From Polaromonas sp. (GTDB taxonomy: Bacteria > Pseudomonadota > Gammaproteobacteria > Burkholderiales > Burkholderiaceae_C), in assembly GCF_030689685.1 (NCBI RefSeq), contig NZ_JAUYEY010000007.1:81255-145254 (forward strand): a stretch of DNA of 64,000 nt. The letters run 5' to 3'. The notes under the pieces were generated by a model that did not search any database, had not been told where the DNA came from, and saw only the letters and a program-made list of their open reading frames with translations. This document shows positions 33,655 through 43,603 of the stretch, piece after piece; position 1 is the first letter of the stretch, and the number at the start of each line of letters is the position of its first letter. Made by a program: the position numbers and the translations under genes.

Positions 33655-34725
33655 TCATGCCTTCAGCCCCCGCACCACCCGGTATTGCGTCATCAGCGTA
33701 GCCACCAGCACCGAGATCAGTGACGCCGCCACAATCACGTCGGCAATGTAGGTCGGCACCCCGACGGCCCGACTCATGCTGTCGGCCCCCACCAGCACAC
33801 CCGCCACAAAAACTGCTGCCGCGACCACGCCCAGCGGGTTCAGCGCGGCCAGCATGGCGATGACAATGCCGCTGTAGCCGTAGCCGGGCGACATGTCGAG
33901 CGTGACGTAGCTGGTGCGTCCGGCTACTTCGATGGCACCTGCCAGCCCGGCCAGCGCGCCGGACAGCAGCGCCACCAGCACCACCGTGCGTGTGACTGGT
34001 ACACCGGCAAAAGCGGCCGCGCGCGGATTGGCGCCAACGGCACGGATGTCAAAGCCAAGCACCGTGTACTTCAGCAACACCCACAGCCCCAGTGCCAGCG
34101 CCATGCCCCACAGCAGGCCGGTGTGCACGCGGGTCTGCGAAATCAGCTTGCCCAGCTCCAGCTCGGCCTGCAGCGTCACACTTTGCGGCCAGCCCATGGC
34201 GGTCGGGTCTTTCATCGGCCCGTCCAGCAGTGCGCCCACGGCCAGCAGCACAATGAAGTTGAGCAGCAGCGTGGTCACGACCTCATCCACACCGAGCCTG
34301 GCTTTCATCAGGGCTGGCCCCAGCAGCAGCAGGGCACCGGCCAGTGCGGCTGCCGCCATCATCAGCGGAAACAACGCCCACACCGGCCAGTCGATACCGC
34401 TGCCGCCGTGCAGCCCGCCAACCGCAATAGCCGCCAGCGCACCGGCGTACAGCTGGCCTTCGGCGCCAATATTGAACAGCCTTGCTCGAAAGGCCACAGC
34501 CGCTGCCAGCCCGGTCAGGATCAGCGGCGTGGCGCGTGTGAGGGTCTCACTGAGCGCAAACACCGAGCCGAAGCCGCCCTTGAACAGCAGGCTGTAGGTT
34601 TGCCCCAGCGGCGCGCCGGCCCAGATCACCAGCAGGCCGCTGATGAGCAAGGTGAAGCCAATGGCGCCGATGGGCGCCAGCAGCAGCGACAGTTTTGAGG
34701 TCTGGGTGCGTTTTTCGAGTCTCAT
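33655..34725 (-). CDS. Nucleoside/nucleobase ABC transporter permease (YufP-type)
   Basis: 356 residues from the ATG at 34725 (MRLEKRTQTSK); upstream codons in frame encode a repeat (PSPLWGEGGGEG) and are not part of the gene. About nine to ten membrane segments. The block ALSETLTRATPLILTGLAAA, then VAFRARLFNIGAEGQL is the BMP-permease signature. It lies 58 bases after the ATPase gene, the gap being filled by a repeat. Confidence 0.9.
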   Translation of the reverse strand: MRLEKRTQTSKLSLLLAPIGAIGFTLLISGLLVIWAGAPLGQTYSLLFKGGFGSVFALSETLTRATPLILTGLAAAVAFRARLFNIGAEGQLYAGALAAIAVGGLHGGSGIDWPVWALFPLMMAAAALAGALLLLGPALMKARLGVDEVVTTLLLNFIVLLAVGALLDGPMKDPTAMGWPQSVTLQAELELGKLISQTRVHTGLLWGMALALGLWVLLKYTVLGFDIRAVGANPRAAAFAGVPVTRTVVLVALLSGALAGLAGAIEVAGRTSYVTLDMSPGYGYSGIVIAMLAALNPLGVVAAAVFVAGVLVGADSMSRAVGVPTYIADVIVAASLISVLVATLMTQYRVVRGLKA

Positions 34726-34728
34726 GGC

Positions 34729-34776
34729 TGGCCCCTCACCCCCACCCTCTCCCCAGAGGGGCGAGGGGGCAGTACC
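34729..34776. repeat. Family D repeat between ATPase and permease
   Basis: CCCTCACCCCCACCCTCTCC, then CCAGAGGGGCGAGGG, is a GC-rich palindromic unit. Related units lie at 36402-36440 and 36483-36521, so the ATPase gene is bracketed by this family. Confidence 0.7.
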
Positions 34777-34783
34777 GGCGCCG

Positions 34784-36469
34784 TCATGCGTGAACCCCGG
34801 CCATTGCCAGCCCCACACTCTCTCGCGTCCACGCTTCGGCAGGCAGCACCTCGCTCAGCTGGCCGGCATGCATGACGGCGACGCGGTCGCCCAGGGCCAG
34901 CACTTCGTCGAGGTCGTCCGAGATCAACAGCACGGCGGCACCGGCGTCGCGCGCTGCGACCAGTTGCTCCTGCACGTAGGCGACCGCACCTATGTCCAGG
35001 CCCCAGGTGGGCTGGTGCGCAATGATGAGTTTGGGCACCTGTGCGCTGACTGCCGCATCGGCGAGACCGGATTTTTCCGACGGGCCGCCCCTAGGAAAAA
35101 TAGCCCCCTCGGGGGGCAGCGAATTACGCGTAGCGAAAAGCGTGAGGGCCACAAGCGCGCGGCCCAGAATCAGCTTTTGCATATTGCCGCCCGACAGCGA
35201 ACGGGCGGGCGAATGTGGACCGCCGCCGCGCACGTCAAAGGCCTGCACGATGCGCGCGGCATGCGCCTGGGCGGCCTTGCGCCGGATCCACAGTGCTTTA
35301 GAAAACGCCGGGCTGCGCAAGCGCTCAGATACCGCGTTCTCCCACACGCTGAGGTCGCCGACCACACCCACGGCGTGCCGGTCTTCGGGGATGCGCGCCA
35401 CGCCCTGGGTCACCAGCCACGCTGGCGATGCCTGTAGCGGCTGGCCCAGAAAAGTCACCGTGCCCTGGCGGGCGGCGCGGGTGCCGCACAGCAGGTCGGC
35501 CAGCGCCAGTTGTCCGTTACCTGAGACACCGGCAATCGCCACGATCTCCCCGGCGTTCAGCGTCAGCGACACCTTGTCCAGCCGGTCGCGCCCGGCCGGG
35601 CCGGTGCTCACGCCAGCCAGCGTGCAGACCGGCTGGCCGGTGGCGCCGGCCGGGCGCCGCACGGTGGCGCTGACGGCGTGGCCGACCATCCACTGGGCCA
35701 GCTGCGCCTGGCTGGTGCCGGCAGCCGGTGCCTCAGCCACCAGCCTGCCGCCGCGCAGCACCGCCACCCGGTGTGACACGCGCAGCACCTCGCCAAGTTT
35801 GTGGCTGATGAAAATGATGGACAGTCCCTGCGCCACCATCTGGCCCAAGGTGTCAAACAGCGCCTCGCTCTCCTGCGGCGTCAGCACGGCGGTGGGCTCG
35901 TCAAGAATCAGGATGCGCGCGCCGCGGTACAACGCTTTGAGAATCTCCACACGCTGGCGCTCGCCGACCGACAGGCTGCCCACGGCGGCGTCGGGATCGA
36001 CCGGCAGGCCAAAACGCTGCGCCACCTGTAGCAGCCGGTTGCGCGCAGCCCGGCGCCGGGTGAAGGGCAGCCACAGCGGCTCGCTGCCCAGCATCACGTT
36101 GTCAAGCACAGTGAGGTTGTCGGCCAGCGTGAAGTGCTGGTGCACCATGCCAATGCCGGCGTCCAGCGCCGCCCTGGGGTTGCCGGCAGGCAAGGGCCGG
36201 CCAAAGGCTTCTATCTGCCCTTCGTCGGCTGTGTAATGCCCAAACAGGATGGACACCAGCGTGGACTTGCCGGCGCCGTTTTCGCCGAGCAGGGCCAGCA
36301 CCTCGCCGACGTGCAGCTCCAGCGAGATCGCGTCATTGGCCACCAGCGTGCCGAAGCGTTTGGTGATGCTGGTGAGCCGCAGCACCGTGCGGCTTTCAGA
36401 CCCCCTCGCCCCCTGGGAGAGGGAAGGGGTGAGGGTAGCGTCGGGCATGTAAGTTTGCGTGTGGGGCAT
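34784..36469 (-). CDS. Nucleoside/nucleobase ABC transporter ATPase (YufO-type, two NBDs) with repeat-encoded insert
   Basis: About 561 residues; the ATG at 36448 is an alternative start. The first NBD has Walker A GENGAGKST (62-70), signature LSVGERQRVEI and Walker B ILILDEPTAVL. The second has the degenerate GVSGNGQ typical of this class, signature LSGGNMQKLILGRAL, and IIAHQPTWGLD. Between that signature and Walker B lies an extra block of about 30-35 residues (VALTLFATRNSLPPEGAIFP, then RGGPSEKSG) that matches a family B repeat at 35063-35153. The frame stays open, so the protein may be functional with a surface loop. The N-terminus also reads through a family D repeat. Confidence 0.85.
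   Translation of the reverse strand: MPHTQTYMPDATLTPSLSQGARGSESRTVLRLTSITKRFGTLVANDAISLELHVGEVLALLGENGAGKSTLVSILFGHYTADEGQIEAFGRPLPAGNPRAALDAGIGMVHQHFTLADNLTVLDNVMLGSEPLWLPFTRRRAARNRLLQVAQRFGLPVDPDAAVGSLSVGERQRVEILKALYRGARILILDEPTAVLTPQESEALFDTLGQMVAQGLSIIFISHKLGEVLRVSHRVAVLRGGRLVAEAPAAGTSQAQLAQWMVGHAVSATVRRPAGATGQPVCTLAGVSTGPAGRDRLDKVSLTLNAGEIVAIAGVSGNGQLALADLLCGTRAARQGTVTFLGQPLQASPAWLVTQGVARIPEDRHAVGVVGDLSVWENAVSERLRSPAFSKALWIRRKAAQAHAARIVQAFDVRGGGPHSPARSLSGGNMQKLILGRALVALTLFATRNSLPPEGAIFPRGGPSEKSGLADAAVSAQVPKLIIAHQPTWGLDIGAVAYVQEQLVAARDAGAAVLLISDDLDEVLALGDRVAVMHAGQLSEVLPAEAWTRESVGLAMAGVHA
35063..35153 (-). repeat. Family B repeat in frame inside the ABC ATPase gene
   Basis: CCGACGGGCCGCCCCTAGGA, then AGCCCCCTCGGGGGGCAGCG and AATTACGCGTAGCG, shares CCCGACGGGCCGCCCCTAG with 41935-41955 in yjgR and the CCCCC...GGGGG palindrome with 49170-49190. 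It is translated as part of the transporter ATPase. Confidence 0.8.
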
Positions 36470-36521
36470 GCGGGCTACGCGCGCCCTCACCCTAACCCTC
36501 TCCCCGAGGGAAAGGGGAGAA
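36402..36521. repeat. Two family D repeats around the ATPase start
   Basis: CCCCCTCGCCCCCTGGGAGA, then GGGAAGGGGTGAGGG, lies at 36402-36436. CCCTCACCCTAACCCTCTCC, then CCGAGGGAAAGGGGAG, lies at 36484-36519. They are in opposite orientation, and the first is read as the residues LTPSLSQGARGSE near the ATPase N-terminus. Confidence 0.7.
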
Positions 36522-36526
36522 GACGG

Positions 36527-37528
36527 TCACTTCGAGCTTGACTTGGGCTGGCCGTCATCCACCTTGACCGTGAACTTGCCGTCGAGGATGGCTTTTTCCT
36601 TGGCCCTCATCTTGGCGACGATGTCGGCCGGGATTTTCTTCTCGAAGGTGCCCAGCGGCGCCAGCTCCGAGCCCTTGTACTTCATCATCGAGTACTGGCC
36701 ATAGTCCTCGGCCTTGAACTTGCCTTCCTTGACCAGCTTGAGCGCGCGGTCGATGGTGGGCTCCATGTTCCATAGGGCCGACGACACCACGGTGTCGGGG
36801 TATTTGTCCTGGGTGTTGATCACGTTGCCGATGGCCAGTTTGCCTTTTTCCTTGGCGGCGTCGCTGACGCCAAAACGCTCGGCGTACATCACGTCGGCGC
36901 CTTTGTCGATCATCGCAAACGCAGCTTCCTTGGCCTTGGGCGGGTCAAACCAGCTGTTGATAAAGCTCACCGTGAACGCGACCTTGGGATTGGTCTCTTT
37001 CGCGCCGGCCATGAAGGCGTTCATCAGGCGATTCACTTCGGGAATCGGGAAACCGCCGACCAGGCCAATCTTGTTGGTCTTGGTCATGCCACCGGCAATC
37101 ATGCCGCTCAGGTAAGCCGGCTCCTGGATGTAGTTGTCAAACACCGAGAAGTTGGGTGCCTGCACCTTGCCGGACGAACCCATGAGGAAAGACGTCTTGG
37201 GGAAGTCTTTGGCGACTTTGCGCGCGGCGGCCTCCACAGCAAAGGCCTCGCCGACGATCAGCTGGTTGCCCGCCGTGGCGTACTCACGCATGACGCGTTC
37301 GTAGTCGGCGTTGGCGACGTTTTCGGTGGCTTTGTACTCAATCTCGCCGCGCGCCTCGGCAGCCTTCAGCGCTTTGTGGATGCGGCTGACCCATTGCTGC
37401 TCAAAGGGCACAGTGTAAATGGCCGCCACCTTCATCTTGGCCTGGGCCAGCGCCAGGCCCGGGCTGGCCAGCACCAGCGCGGCCGCCAGCGCGATCAGAG
37501 GACGTCTTTTGATTGTTCTGCTCAACAT
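36527..37528 (-). CDS. BMP-family nucleoside-binding protein (PnrA-like)
   Basis: 333 residues from the ATG at 37528, with AGGAG 8 bases upstream. A signal peptide (about 1-28, ending LALAQA) exports it to the periplasm. KVAAIYTVPFEQQWVSRIHK and the VANADYERVMREYATAGNQL, then IVGEAF region match the basic-membrane-protein/PnrA family of nucleoside and purine receptors. It heads the transporter part of the operon; the neighbours suggest a pyrimidine ligand. Confidence 0.92.
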   Translation of the reverse strand: MLSRTIKRRPLIALAAALVLASPGLALAQAKMKVAAIYTVPFEQQWVSRIHKALKAAEARGEIEYKATENVANADYERVMREYATAGNQLIVGEAFAVEAAARKVAKDFPKTSFLMGSSGKVQAPNFSVFDNYIQEPAYLSGMIAGGMTKTNKIGLVGGFPIPEVNRLMNAFMAGAKETNPKVAFTVSFINSWFDPPKAKEAAFAMIDKGADVMYAERFGVSDAAKEKGKLAIGNVINTQDKYPDTVVSSALWNMEPTIDRALKLVKEGKFKAEDYGQYSMMKYKGSELAPLGTFEKKIPADIVAKMRAKEKAILDGKFTVKVDDGQPKSSSK

Positions 37529-37591
37529 GCTTTTGCTCCTGAAAGTTAAGTTTGACCTAGCACCATCGACAATAAAATTGCTGGTGCCTGC

Positions 37592-37649
37592 TGGCATGCA
37601 AGCACCATGCCATCAGGCTACTGTGGGATGCTACAGCTCAAACATCCCA
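37592..37649 (-). promoter_or_regulatory. Hairpin-rich leader upstream of the BMP gene
   Basis: Two perfect 7-bp hairpins follow each other: TGGCATG-N7-CATGCCA (37592-37612) and TGGGATG-N12-CATCCCA (37624-37649). They lie in the 206-base gap between upp and the BMP gene, upstream of the latter's translation start. They may form a structured 5' UTR or protect the upp mRNA end. No known riboswitch core is recognised. Confidence 0.4.
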
Positions 37650-37683
37650 TGCACCAGCGATCCCGCACCTCTCATACCCTCAG

Positions 37684-37738
37684 TTCGCTATCAAATCAGA
37701 AGCTGCTTACGCTTGCTGGCTATGGGCTGGAGGCCTAT
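37684..37738 (+). repeat. Family A repeat supplying the upp stop codon
   Basis: CGCTATCAAATCAGAAGCTG, then CTTACGCTTG and TATGGGCTGGAGGCCTATTT, is a family A copy. The conserved end GGCCTATTT contains CTA at 37735-37737, the upp stop TAG on the minus strand. Confidence 0.75.
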
Positions 37739-38376
37739 TTGGTTCCGAAGATCCGGTCGCCGGCATCGCCCAGGCCCGGCAGGATGTAGCCGTGGTCGTT
37801 GAGCTCGCGGTCGATGGCAGCGGTGTAGATCGGCACGTCCGGGTGGGCTTTTTGCAGCGCGGCAATGCCTTCGGGGCAGGTCAGCAGGCAGACAAACTTG
37901 ATGGATTTGGGGTTGAGCTCTTTCAGGCGATCCACCGCGGCAATCGCCGAGTTGCCGGTGGCCAGCATCGGGTCCACCACGACGATGTCGCGCGCTTCCA
38001 TGTCGTGCGGCATTTTGAAGTAGTACTCGACGGCGGTCAGGGTTTTCGGGTCGCGGTACAGGCCGACGTGACCGACGCGCGCGCCGGGCACCACGCTGAG
38101 CATGCCCTCCAGAATGCCGTTGCCGGCACGCAAGATGGAGACAAACACCAGTTTTTTGCCGTCAATGACTTTGGAAATGGTTTTTTCGAGCGGCGTTTCA
38201 ATCTCGATGTTTTGCGTCGGCATGTCGCGCGTGACCTCATAGGCCATCAGCATGCTGAGCTCGTTGAGCAGGGTGCGGAAGGTGTTGGTGGACGCGTCCT
38301 TGCGCCGCATCAGCGTGAGCTTGTGCTGCACCAGCGGGTGGTCGATCAGGTGGACTTTGTCGTTGCGGGGGGTCAT
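37735..38376 (-). CDS. upp: Uracil phosphoribosyltransferase
   Basis: 213 residues from the ATG at 38376 ([20 protein letters not shown]), the usual length. In-frame ATGs at 38421 and 38418 would overlap the URC4 gene and add 14-15 residues. Upp makes UMP from uracil and PRPP. The family blocks [13 protein letters not shown], then the PRPP loop [11 protein letters not shown] and the uracil-binding [12 protein letters not shown] are intact. In the URC route uracil must first become UMP, so Upp fits as the entry enzyme here. Confidence 0.93.
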   Translation of the reverse strand: MTPRNDKVHLIDHPLVQHKLTLMRRKDASTNTFRTLLNELSMLMAYEVTRDMPTQNIEIETPLEKTISKVIDGKKLVFVSILRAGNGILEGMLSVVPGARVGHVGLYRDPKTLTAVEYYFKMPHDMEARDIVVVDPMLATGNSAIAAVDRLKELNPKSIKFVCLLTCPEGIAALQKAHPDVPIYTAAIDRELNDHGYILPGLGDAGDRIFGTK

Positions 38377-38401
38377 GTGCGGGTGTGCCTCGTCGTGAAT
38401 T

Positions 38402-39680
38402 TCAGAATACGGTGCCATCACTTTTAATGTTCAAAGGCGGTTGGCCTCCGTGCAATTGCTGTGCCAGAACGCGGCCTGCGGCCCAGGTCCCGCCTTCGAG
38501 CACACAGGCCAGCGGCATCTGTTCGGCACTCAATCCTAACTGCTCGCGCACCAGCGGCGCGAGTTCGTCGAGCAGCGCCACCGTCAGCGCGCGCCATTCG
38601 ACGATCAGCTCATCGCCGGGCGCGTGCAGGCTGTCGGCCAGTGCCGGGTTCTTGAGCATCAGCACCCCAGCATCGAGAAACAGGCCGCCATTGCGGTATT
38701 CGGGCAGGCCGGTCAGCGCGTCCAGGCCTTCGACCTTTACGCCGGCCCATTCAAAGGGTTCGAGCAGCGAATAGGTCAGCCACTGCGAAAGCTTGTGAAA
38801 GGGCATCCAGCCGCAGCTCGGGCCGTCGGCCTCTCCGCCGGCGGCAGGGTGGCGCCAGCAGTCGCCCAGTGGTTCGCCAGCAAGCGCGTTCTGCGCGGGC
38901 CAGATCGGGGCCAGGCCGGTCAGCAGCAGCGAGAGGATGTCTTGCGCCTGCACCGTGCCTCCGCCGCCTGGGACCAGCCGGTCGAACAGGTGGCCGGGCC
39001 GGCCCGGCTGGCCGAACAGCGCCGGATTGTCCTGCAAGGCCTGACCGAGGCGGCGCAGCAGCGCGGCGCGACCATCCACACCAATCAGCGGGTTGTCGGG
39101 AGCGACCTGAAACGCTTCAGCCAGGCGTTCCGCAGTCACGGCCAACAGGCCAGCGGCATCGGCCTGCAGCGGACGCGCGGGGTCGCTGGAGAACAGCCCA
39201 TCCATGAAGGCATGAAAACTCGCCACGCCCAGGCCTTCGGAGCGGCCGTATTCCTGCGCGGGATGTTCACCTGAGGCAGCCTCAAGGTAACACCAGTCCG
39301 GTCCGGCGCCGGCGTCGAGCAGCACGCTGATCAGGGCCAGGTCGATCTGGGCGCGGGCTTTGTCCCGCGCCGTCGCGCTGCTCAGGGCGGCGTTGAGCTG
39401 CGCCAGCCGGTCCGCGCCGCCAGCCTCGAAATGCCGCCAGCGGCTGTGGTACGGAATCGCCAGGTTCGGGTAGCGTGCACGCGTGAGTTCAGCCACCAGC
39501 GCGGCGGCTGTCAGCATGGCGCCGTCGTTGACGTTGAACCACTCGGACTCGCCGCGCCGCGCACGCGCCAGCAGGGCCTGCGCACGGTTGCGTATCGTGC
39601 TTGTAGAGCGCAATTCAGCTACAGCCCTTGTCTGGATTGCCCCTGCAGCTATTGAATTTGTAGCGTTGGTGATAATGAAC

Positions 39681-39688
<8 letters not shown>
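38402..39688 (-). CDS. URC4/Urg3 family protein (DUF1688)
   Basis: 428 residues. DUF1688 (URC4, Urg3) is required for uracil degradation by the URC pathway in the yeast Lachancea kluyveri; its reaction is not settled. Recognisable blocks are the [20 protein letters not shown], then [19 protein letters not shown] and the [20 protein letters not shown] region. The start overlaps the URC1 stop by 8 bases. Residues 8-29 are encoded by a family A repeat, so the native N-terminus may once have started near [12 protein letters not shown] (27-38). Confidence 0.85.
39600..39665 (-). repeat. Family A repeat in frame at the 5' end of the URC4 gene
   Basis: On the minus strand: GCTACAAATTCAATAGCTGC, then AGGGGCAATCC and ACAAGGGCTGTAGCTGAATT. 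It matches the nadD-internal copy most closely (CAAGGGCTGAGGCCCAATT). It encodes about residues 8-29 of the URC4 protein. Confidence 0.75.
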
Positions 39689-40979
<1,291 letters not shown>

Positions 40980-41084
40980 AAAGGGAATCCTTCAAAAAAG
41001 TCGAATGTAGCTGTGACATCCGGGGCTTGCAAGGGCTGTGCCGGAAAAGCAAAGCCGGCACCGGTAAATCGCGGCCCCAGACTC

Positions 41085-42644
41085 CTAGCGCTTTTTGCCG
41101 CCGAAGATGGTGCCCAGCGCGCCGCGCAGCACCTGGCGTGCCATCATGCGCGCTTCGGCCTTGAGCACAGATTGCACCATGCCGTCGCGCTGGCCACCGC
41201 GCGGGCCTTTCGAGCCGAATAACACGTCGCTCAGGCCGCCCATGAAACCGCCGGAGGCGTCAGCCGCCTTGGCGGTTTCGGCCTGTGCGGCTTCTGTGCG
41301 GGCCTTCAGCATTTCATAGGCGGATTCGGGGTCGGTCGCTTTTTCATAAACCCCTGCCACCAGCGAGCCGGCCACCAGCGCCTGGCGCTGCTGCGGCGTG
41401 ATCGGGCCAATCTGGCTGCCCGGCGGCAACACATAAGCACGTTCGGTGATGCTGGGCCGGCCCTTGCTGTCGAGAAAACTCACCAGCGCTTCGCCAACGG
41501 CCAACTCGGTGATCGCGGCTTCGATGTCCAGGCCGGGTTTCTGGCGCATGGTCTGGGCCGTGGCTTTGACGGCCTTCTGGTCGCGCGGCGTGAAGGCGCG
41601 CAGCGCGTGCTGCACCCGGTTGCCCAATTGCGCCAGCACCGAGTCGGGAATATCCAGCGGGTTTTGCGTCACGAAATAAACCCCCACGCCTTTGGAGCGC
41701 ACCAGTCGCACCACAAGTTCGATGCGCTCGATCAGCGCCTTGGGCGCCTCGTTGAACAGCAAATGCGCCTCGTCGAAGAAAAACACCAGCTTGGGCTGGT
41801 CCGGGTCGCCAATCTCGGGCAGTTGCTCGAACAGCTCGGACAACATCCACAGCAAAAAGGTGGCGTACAGGCGCGGTGAGTTCATCAGTTTGTCGGCGGC
41901 CAGGATGTTGATGACGCCCATCGGTCCCGACGGGCCGCCCCTAGAGGCCGATGCGCCCCCTGAGGGGGTCGACGTCGAAGACGTCGGGGGGCTCCGATTA
42001 ACGTCCACGGTCTGCATGAAATCGCTGATGTTGAGCATGGGCTCGCCGAAGAACTTGTCGCCGCCCTGGGTTTCGATCTGCATCAGCCCGCGCTGAATGG
42101 CGCCCACGCTGGCGGCGCTGATGTTGCCGTATTCGGTGGTGAACTTGCTGGCGTTGTCGCCCACATGCTGCAGCATGGCGCGCAGGTCTTTCAGGTCCAG
42201 CAGCAGCATGCCGGCATCGTCGGCAATTTTGAAAACGAGGTTGATGACGCCGGCCTGGGTTTCGTTGAGTCCCAGCATGCGACCCAGCAGCAGCGGGCCC
42301 ATGTCGGACACAGTGGCGCGCACCGGGTGGCCCTGTTCGCCGAACACGTCCCAGAGTGTGGTGGGGCAGGCCAGCGGTTCGGGTTTGGTGATACCGCGTT
42401 CTTTCAGGACCGCGCTCATTTTGTCGCCGATGCTGCCGGCCTGGCTGATGCCGGCCAGGTCGCCCTTGACGTCGCCCATGAAGACCGGCACGCCGATTTT
42501 CGAGAAGTTTTCCGCCAGCGTCTGCAGGGTCACCGTCTTGCCGGTGCCGGTGGCGCCGGTGATGAGGCCGTGGCGGTTGGCCAGCGCCGGGAGCAGCTCG
42601 CAGGTGGTGGAAGCATTCCGGGCAATCAGAAAGGGCTCGGCCAT
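41085..42644 (-). CDS. yjgR: YjgR/HerA-like P-loop ATPase (DUF853) with repeat-encoded insert
   Basis: 519 residues. Walker A GATGTGKT (about 30-37) and Walker [12 protein letters not shown] place it in the HerA/FtsK-like DUF853 group; the function is unknown. Relative to the E. coli protein there are about 27 extra residues (214-240, [20 protein letters not shown], then GGPSGP) between [12 protein letters not shown] and [12 protein letters not shown]. The extra block is a translated family B repeat. The reading frame is otherwise intact. Confidence 0.88.
   Translation of the reverse strand: MAEPFLIARNASTTCELLPALANRHGLITGATGTGKTVTLQTLAENFSKIGVPVFMGDVKGDLAGISQAGSIGDKMSAVLKERGITKPEPLACPTTLWDVFGEQGHPVRATVSDMGPLLLGRMLGLNETQAGVINLVFKIADDAGMLLLDLKDLRAMLQHVGDNASKFTTEYGNISAASVGAIQRGLMQIETQGGDKFFGEPMLNISDFMQTVDVNRSPPTSSTSTPSGGASASRGGPSGPMGVINILAADKLMNSPRLYATFLLWMLSELFEQLPEIGDPDQPKLVFFFDEAHLLFNEAPKALIERIELVVRLVRSKGVGVYFVTQNPLDIPDSVLAQLGNRVQHALRAFTPRDQKAVKATAQTMRQKPGLDIEAAITELAVGEALVSFLDSKGRPSITERAYVLPPGSQIGPITPQQRQALVAGSLVAGVYEKATDPESAYEMLKARTEAAQAETAKAADASGGFMGGLSDVLFGSKGPRGGQRDGMVQSVLKAEARMMARQVLRGALGTIFGGKKR
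41925..42003 (-). repeat. Family B repeat in frame inside yjgR
   Basis: TCCCGACGGGCCGCCCCTAG, then GCGCCCCCTGAGGGGGTCGA and GACGTCGAAGACGTCGGGGG, includes a perfect GACGTC-based palindrome and the CCCCCTGAGGGGG palindrome. It shares its first 19 bases with the copy in the ABC ATPase gene. Confidence 0.8.
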
Positions 42645-42702
42645 GGGGTGTCCTAAAAAGTAAAATGCGGTTTGTAGATTAAATCAATTCCAAAGGATTT
42701 CC

Positions 42703-43428
42703 GTGGCTGGTCACAGTAAATGGGCGAATATTCAGCACCGCAAGGGGCGCCAGGACGAGAAACGCCAGCGTATCTGGACCCGGGTGATGCGCGAGATCAT
42801 GGTGGCTGCCCGCATGGGTGGTGGCGACATGGGCACCAACCCGCGCCTGCGACTGGCGGCCGAAAAGGCCAAGGCCGCCAACATGCCGCTGGAAAACGTC
42901 AAGTACGGCATCGCCAAGGCCACCGGCAGCCTGGAAGGCGTGCATTACGAAGAAGTGCGTTACGAGGGATATGGCATAGGCGGCGCGGCCATCATCGTGG
43001 ACTGCATGACCGACAACAAGGTGCGCACCGTGGCCGAGGTGCGTCATGCGTTTGCCAAGTTTGGCGGCCACATGGGCACCGAAGGCTCGGTCGCTTTCCA
43101 GTTCAAGCATTGCGGCCAGCTGATTTTTGCACCGGGCACCAACGAGGACAAGATCATGGAAGTGGCGCTCGACGCTGGCGCCGATGATGTCATCACGCAT
43201 GACGACGGTGCGATTGAAGTGTTGACGCCTTATGCACAGTTTGAAGTGATCAAACATGCGCTGGAAGCGGCGGGCCTGAAAGCAGAGTTGGCTGAAGTCA
43301 CCATGCGTGCGGACAACATGATCGAGCTGACTGGTGGCGAGGCCGCGACCATGCAGAAGCTGCTGGACGTGCTGGAAGACCTCGACGACACGCAGGATGT
43401 GTTTCACAACGCCGCGCTGTCTGAATAA
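42703..43428 (+). CDS. yebC: YebC/PmpR family protein
   Basis: 241 residues from a GTG start with AAAGGA 5 bases upstream. [20 protein letters not shown] is the family hallmark; three domains follow, with the [20 protein letters not shown], then [15 protein letters not shown] and MRADNMIEL blocks. YebC proteins act as transcriptional regulators or, as shown more recently, as ribosome-associated factors easing stalls. It is divergent from yjgR (58 bases between starts). Confidence 0.95.
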   Translation: MAGHSKWANIQHRKGRQDEKRQRIWTRVMREIMVAARMGGGDMGTNPRLRLAAEKAKAANMPLENVKYGIAKATGSLEGVHYEEVRYEGYGIGGAAIIVDCMTDNKVRTVAEVRHAFAKFGGHMGTEGSVAFQFKHCGQLIFAPGTNEDKIMEVALDAGADDVITHDDGAIEVLTPYAQFEVIKHALEAAGLKAELAEVTMRADNMIELTGGEAATMQKLLDVLEDLDDTQDVFHNAALSE

Positions 43429-43505
43429 ATTTGCAGTGCCTTTAAGCACGTGAGCGGCTGAGGGCGACCGCTTAAAACGCCCCCGGATCAACAGAGTTGA
43501 GCGCA

Positions 43506-43545
43506 CTCAGCTATTGAAACAATAGCTGACAGGTTTTGCCGCTCA
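43506..43545. repeat. Small palindrome upstream of the toxin gene
   Basis: AGCTATTG-AAA-CAATAGCT at about 43510-43528 is a perfect 8-bp inverted repeat. The bases resemble the 5' part of family A (CTATTGAAT.AATAGCTG). The rest of 43429-43603 has no gene. Confidence 0.4.
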
Positions 43546-43590
43546 CTGGGGCTTCGTATGTGCCCCATCAAATACTATCCGCTCCTGACG

Positions 43591-43596
43591 TATAAT
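43591..43596 (+). promoter_or_regulatory. -10 box of the RelE-like module
   Basis: TATAAT ends 7 bases before the toxin ATG at 43604, so transcription would begin at or within a base or two of the start codon. No clear -35 is seen at 17 bases upstream. Confidence 0.5.
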
Positions 43597-43603
43597 CTCA
43601 TCC

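Noticed and set aside
37529..37734. Known purine or pyrimidine riboswitch upstream of the BMP gene
   Set aside because: No conserved core of the purine, PreQ1 or similar classes could be found; only simple hairpins are visible.
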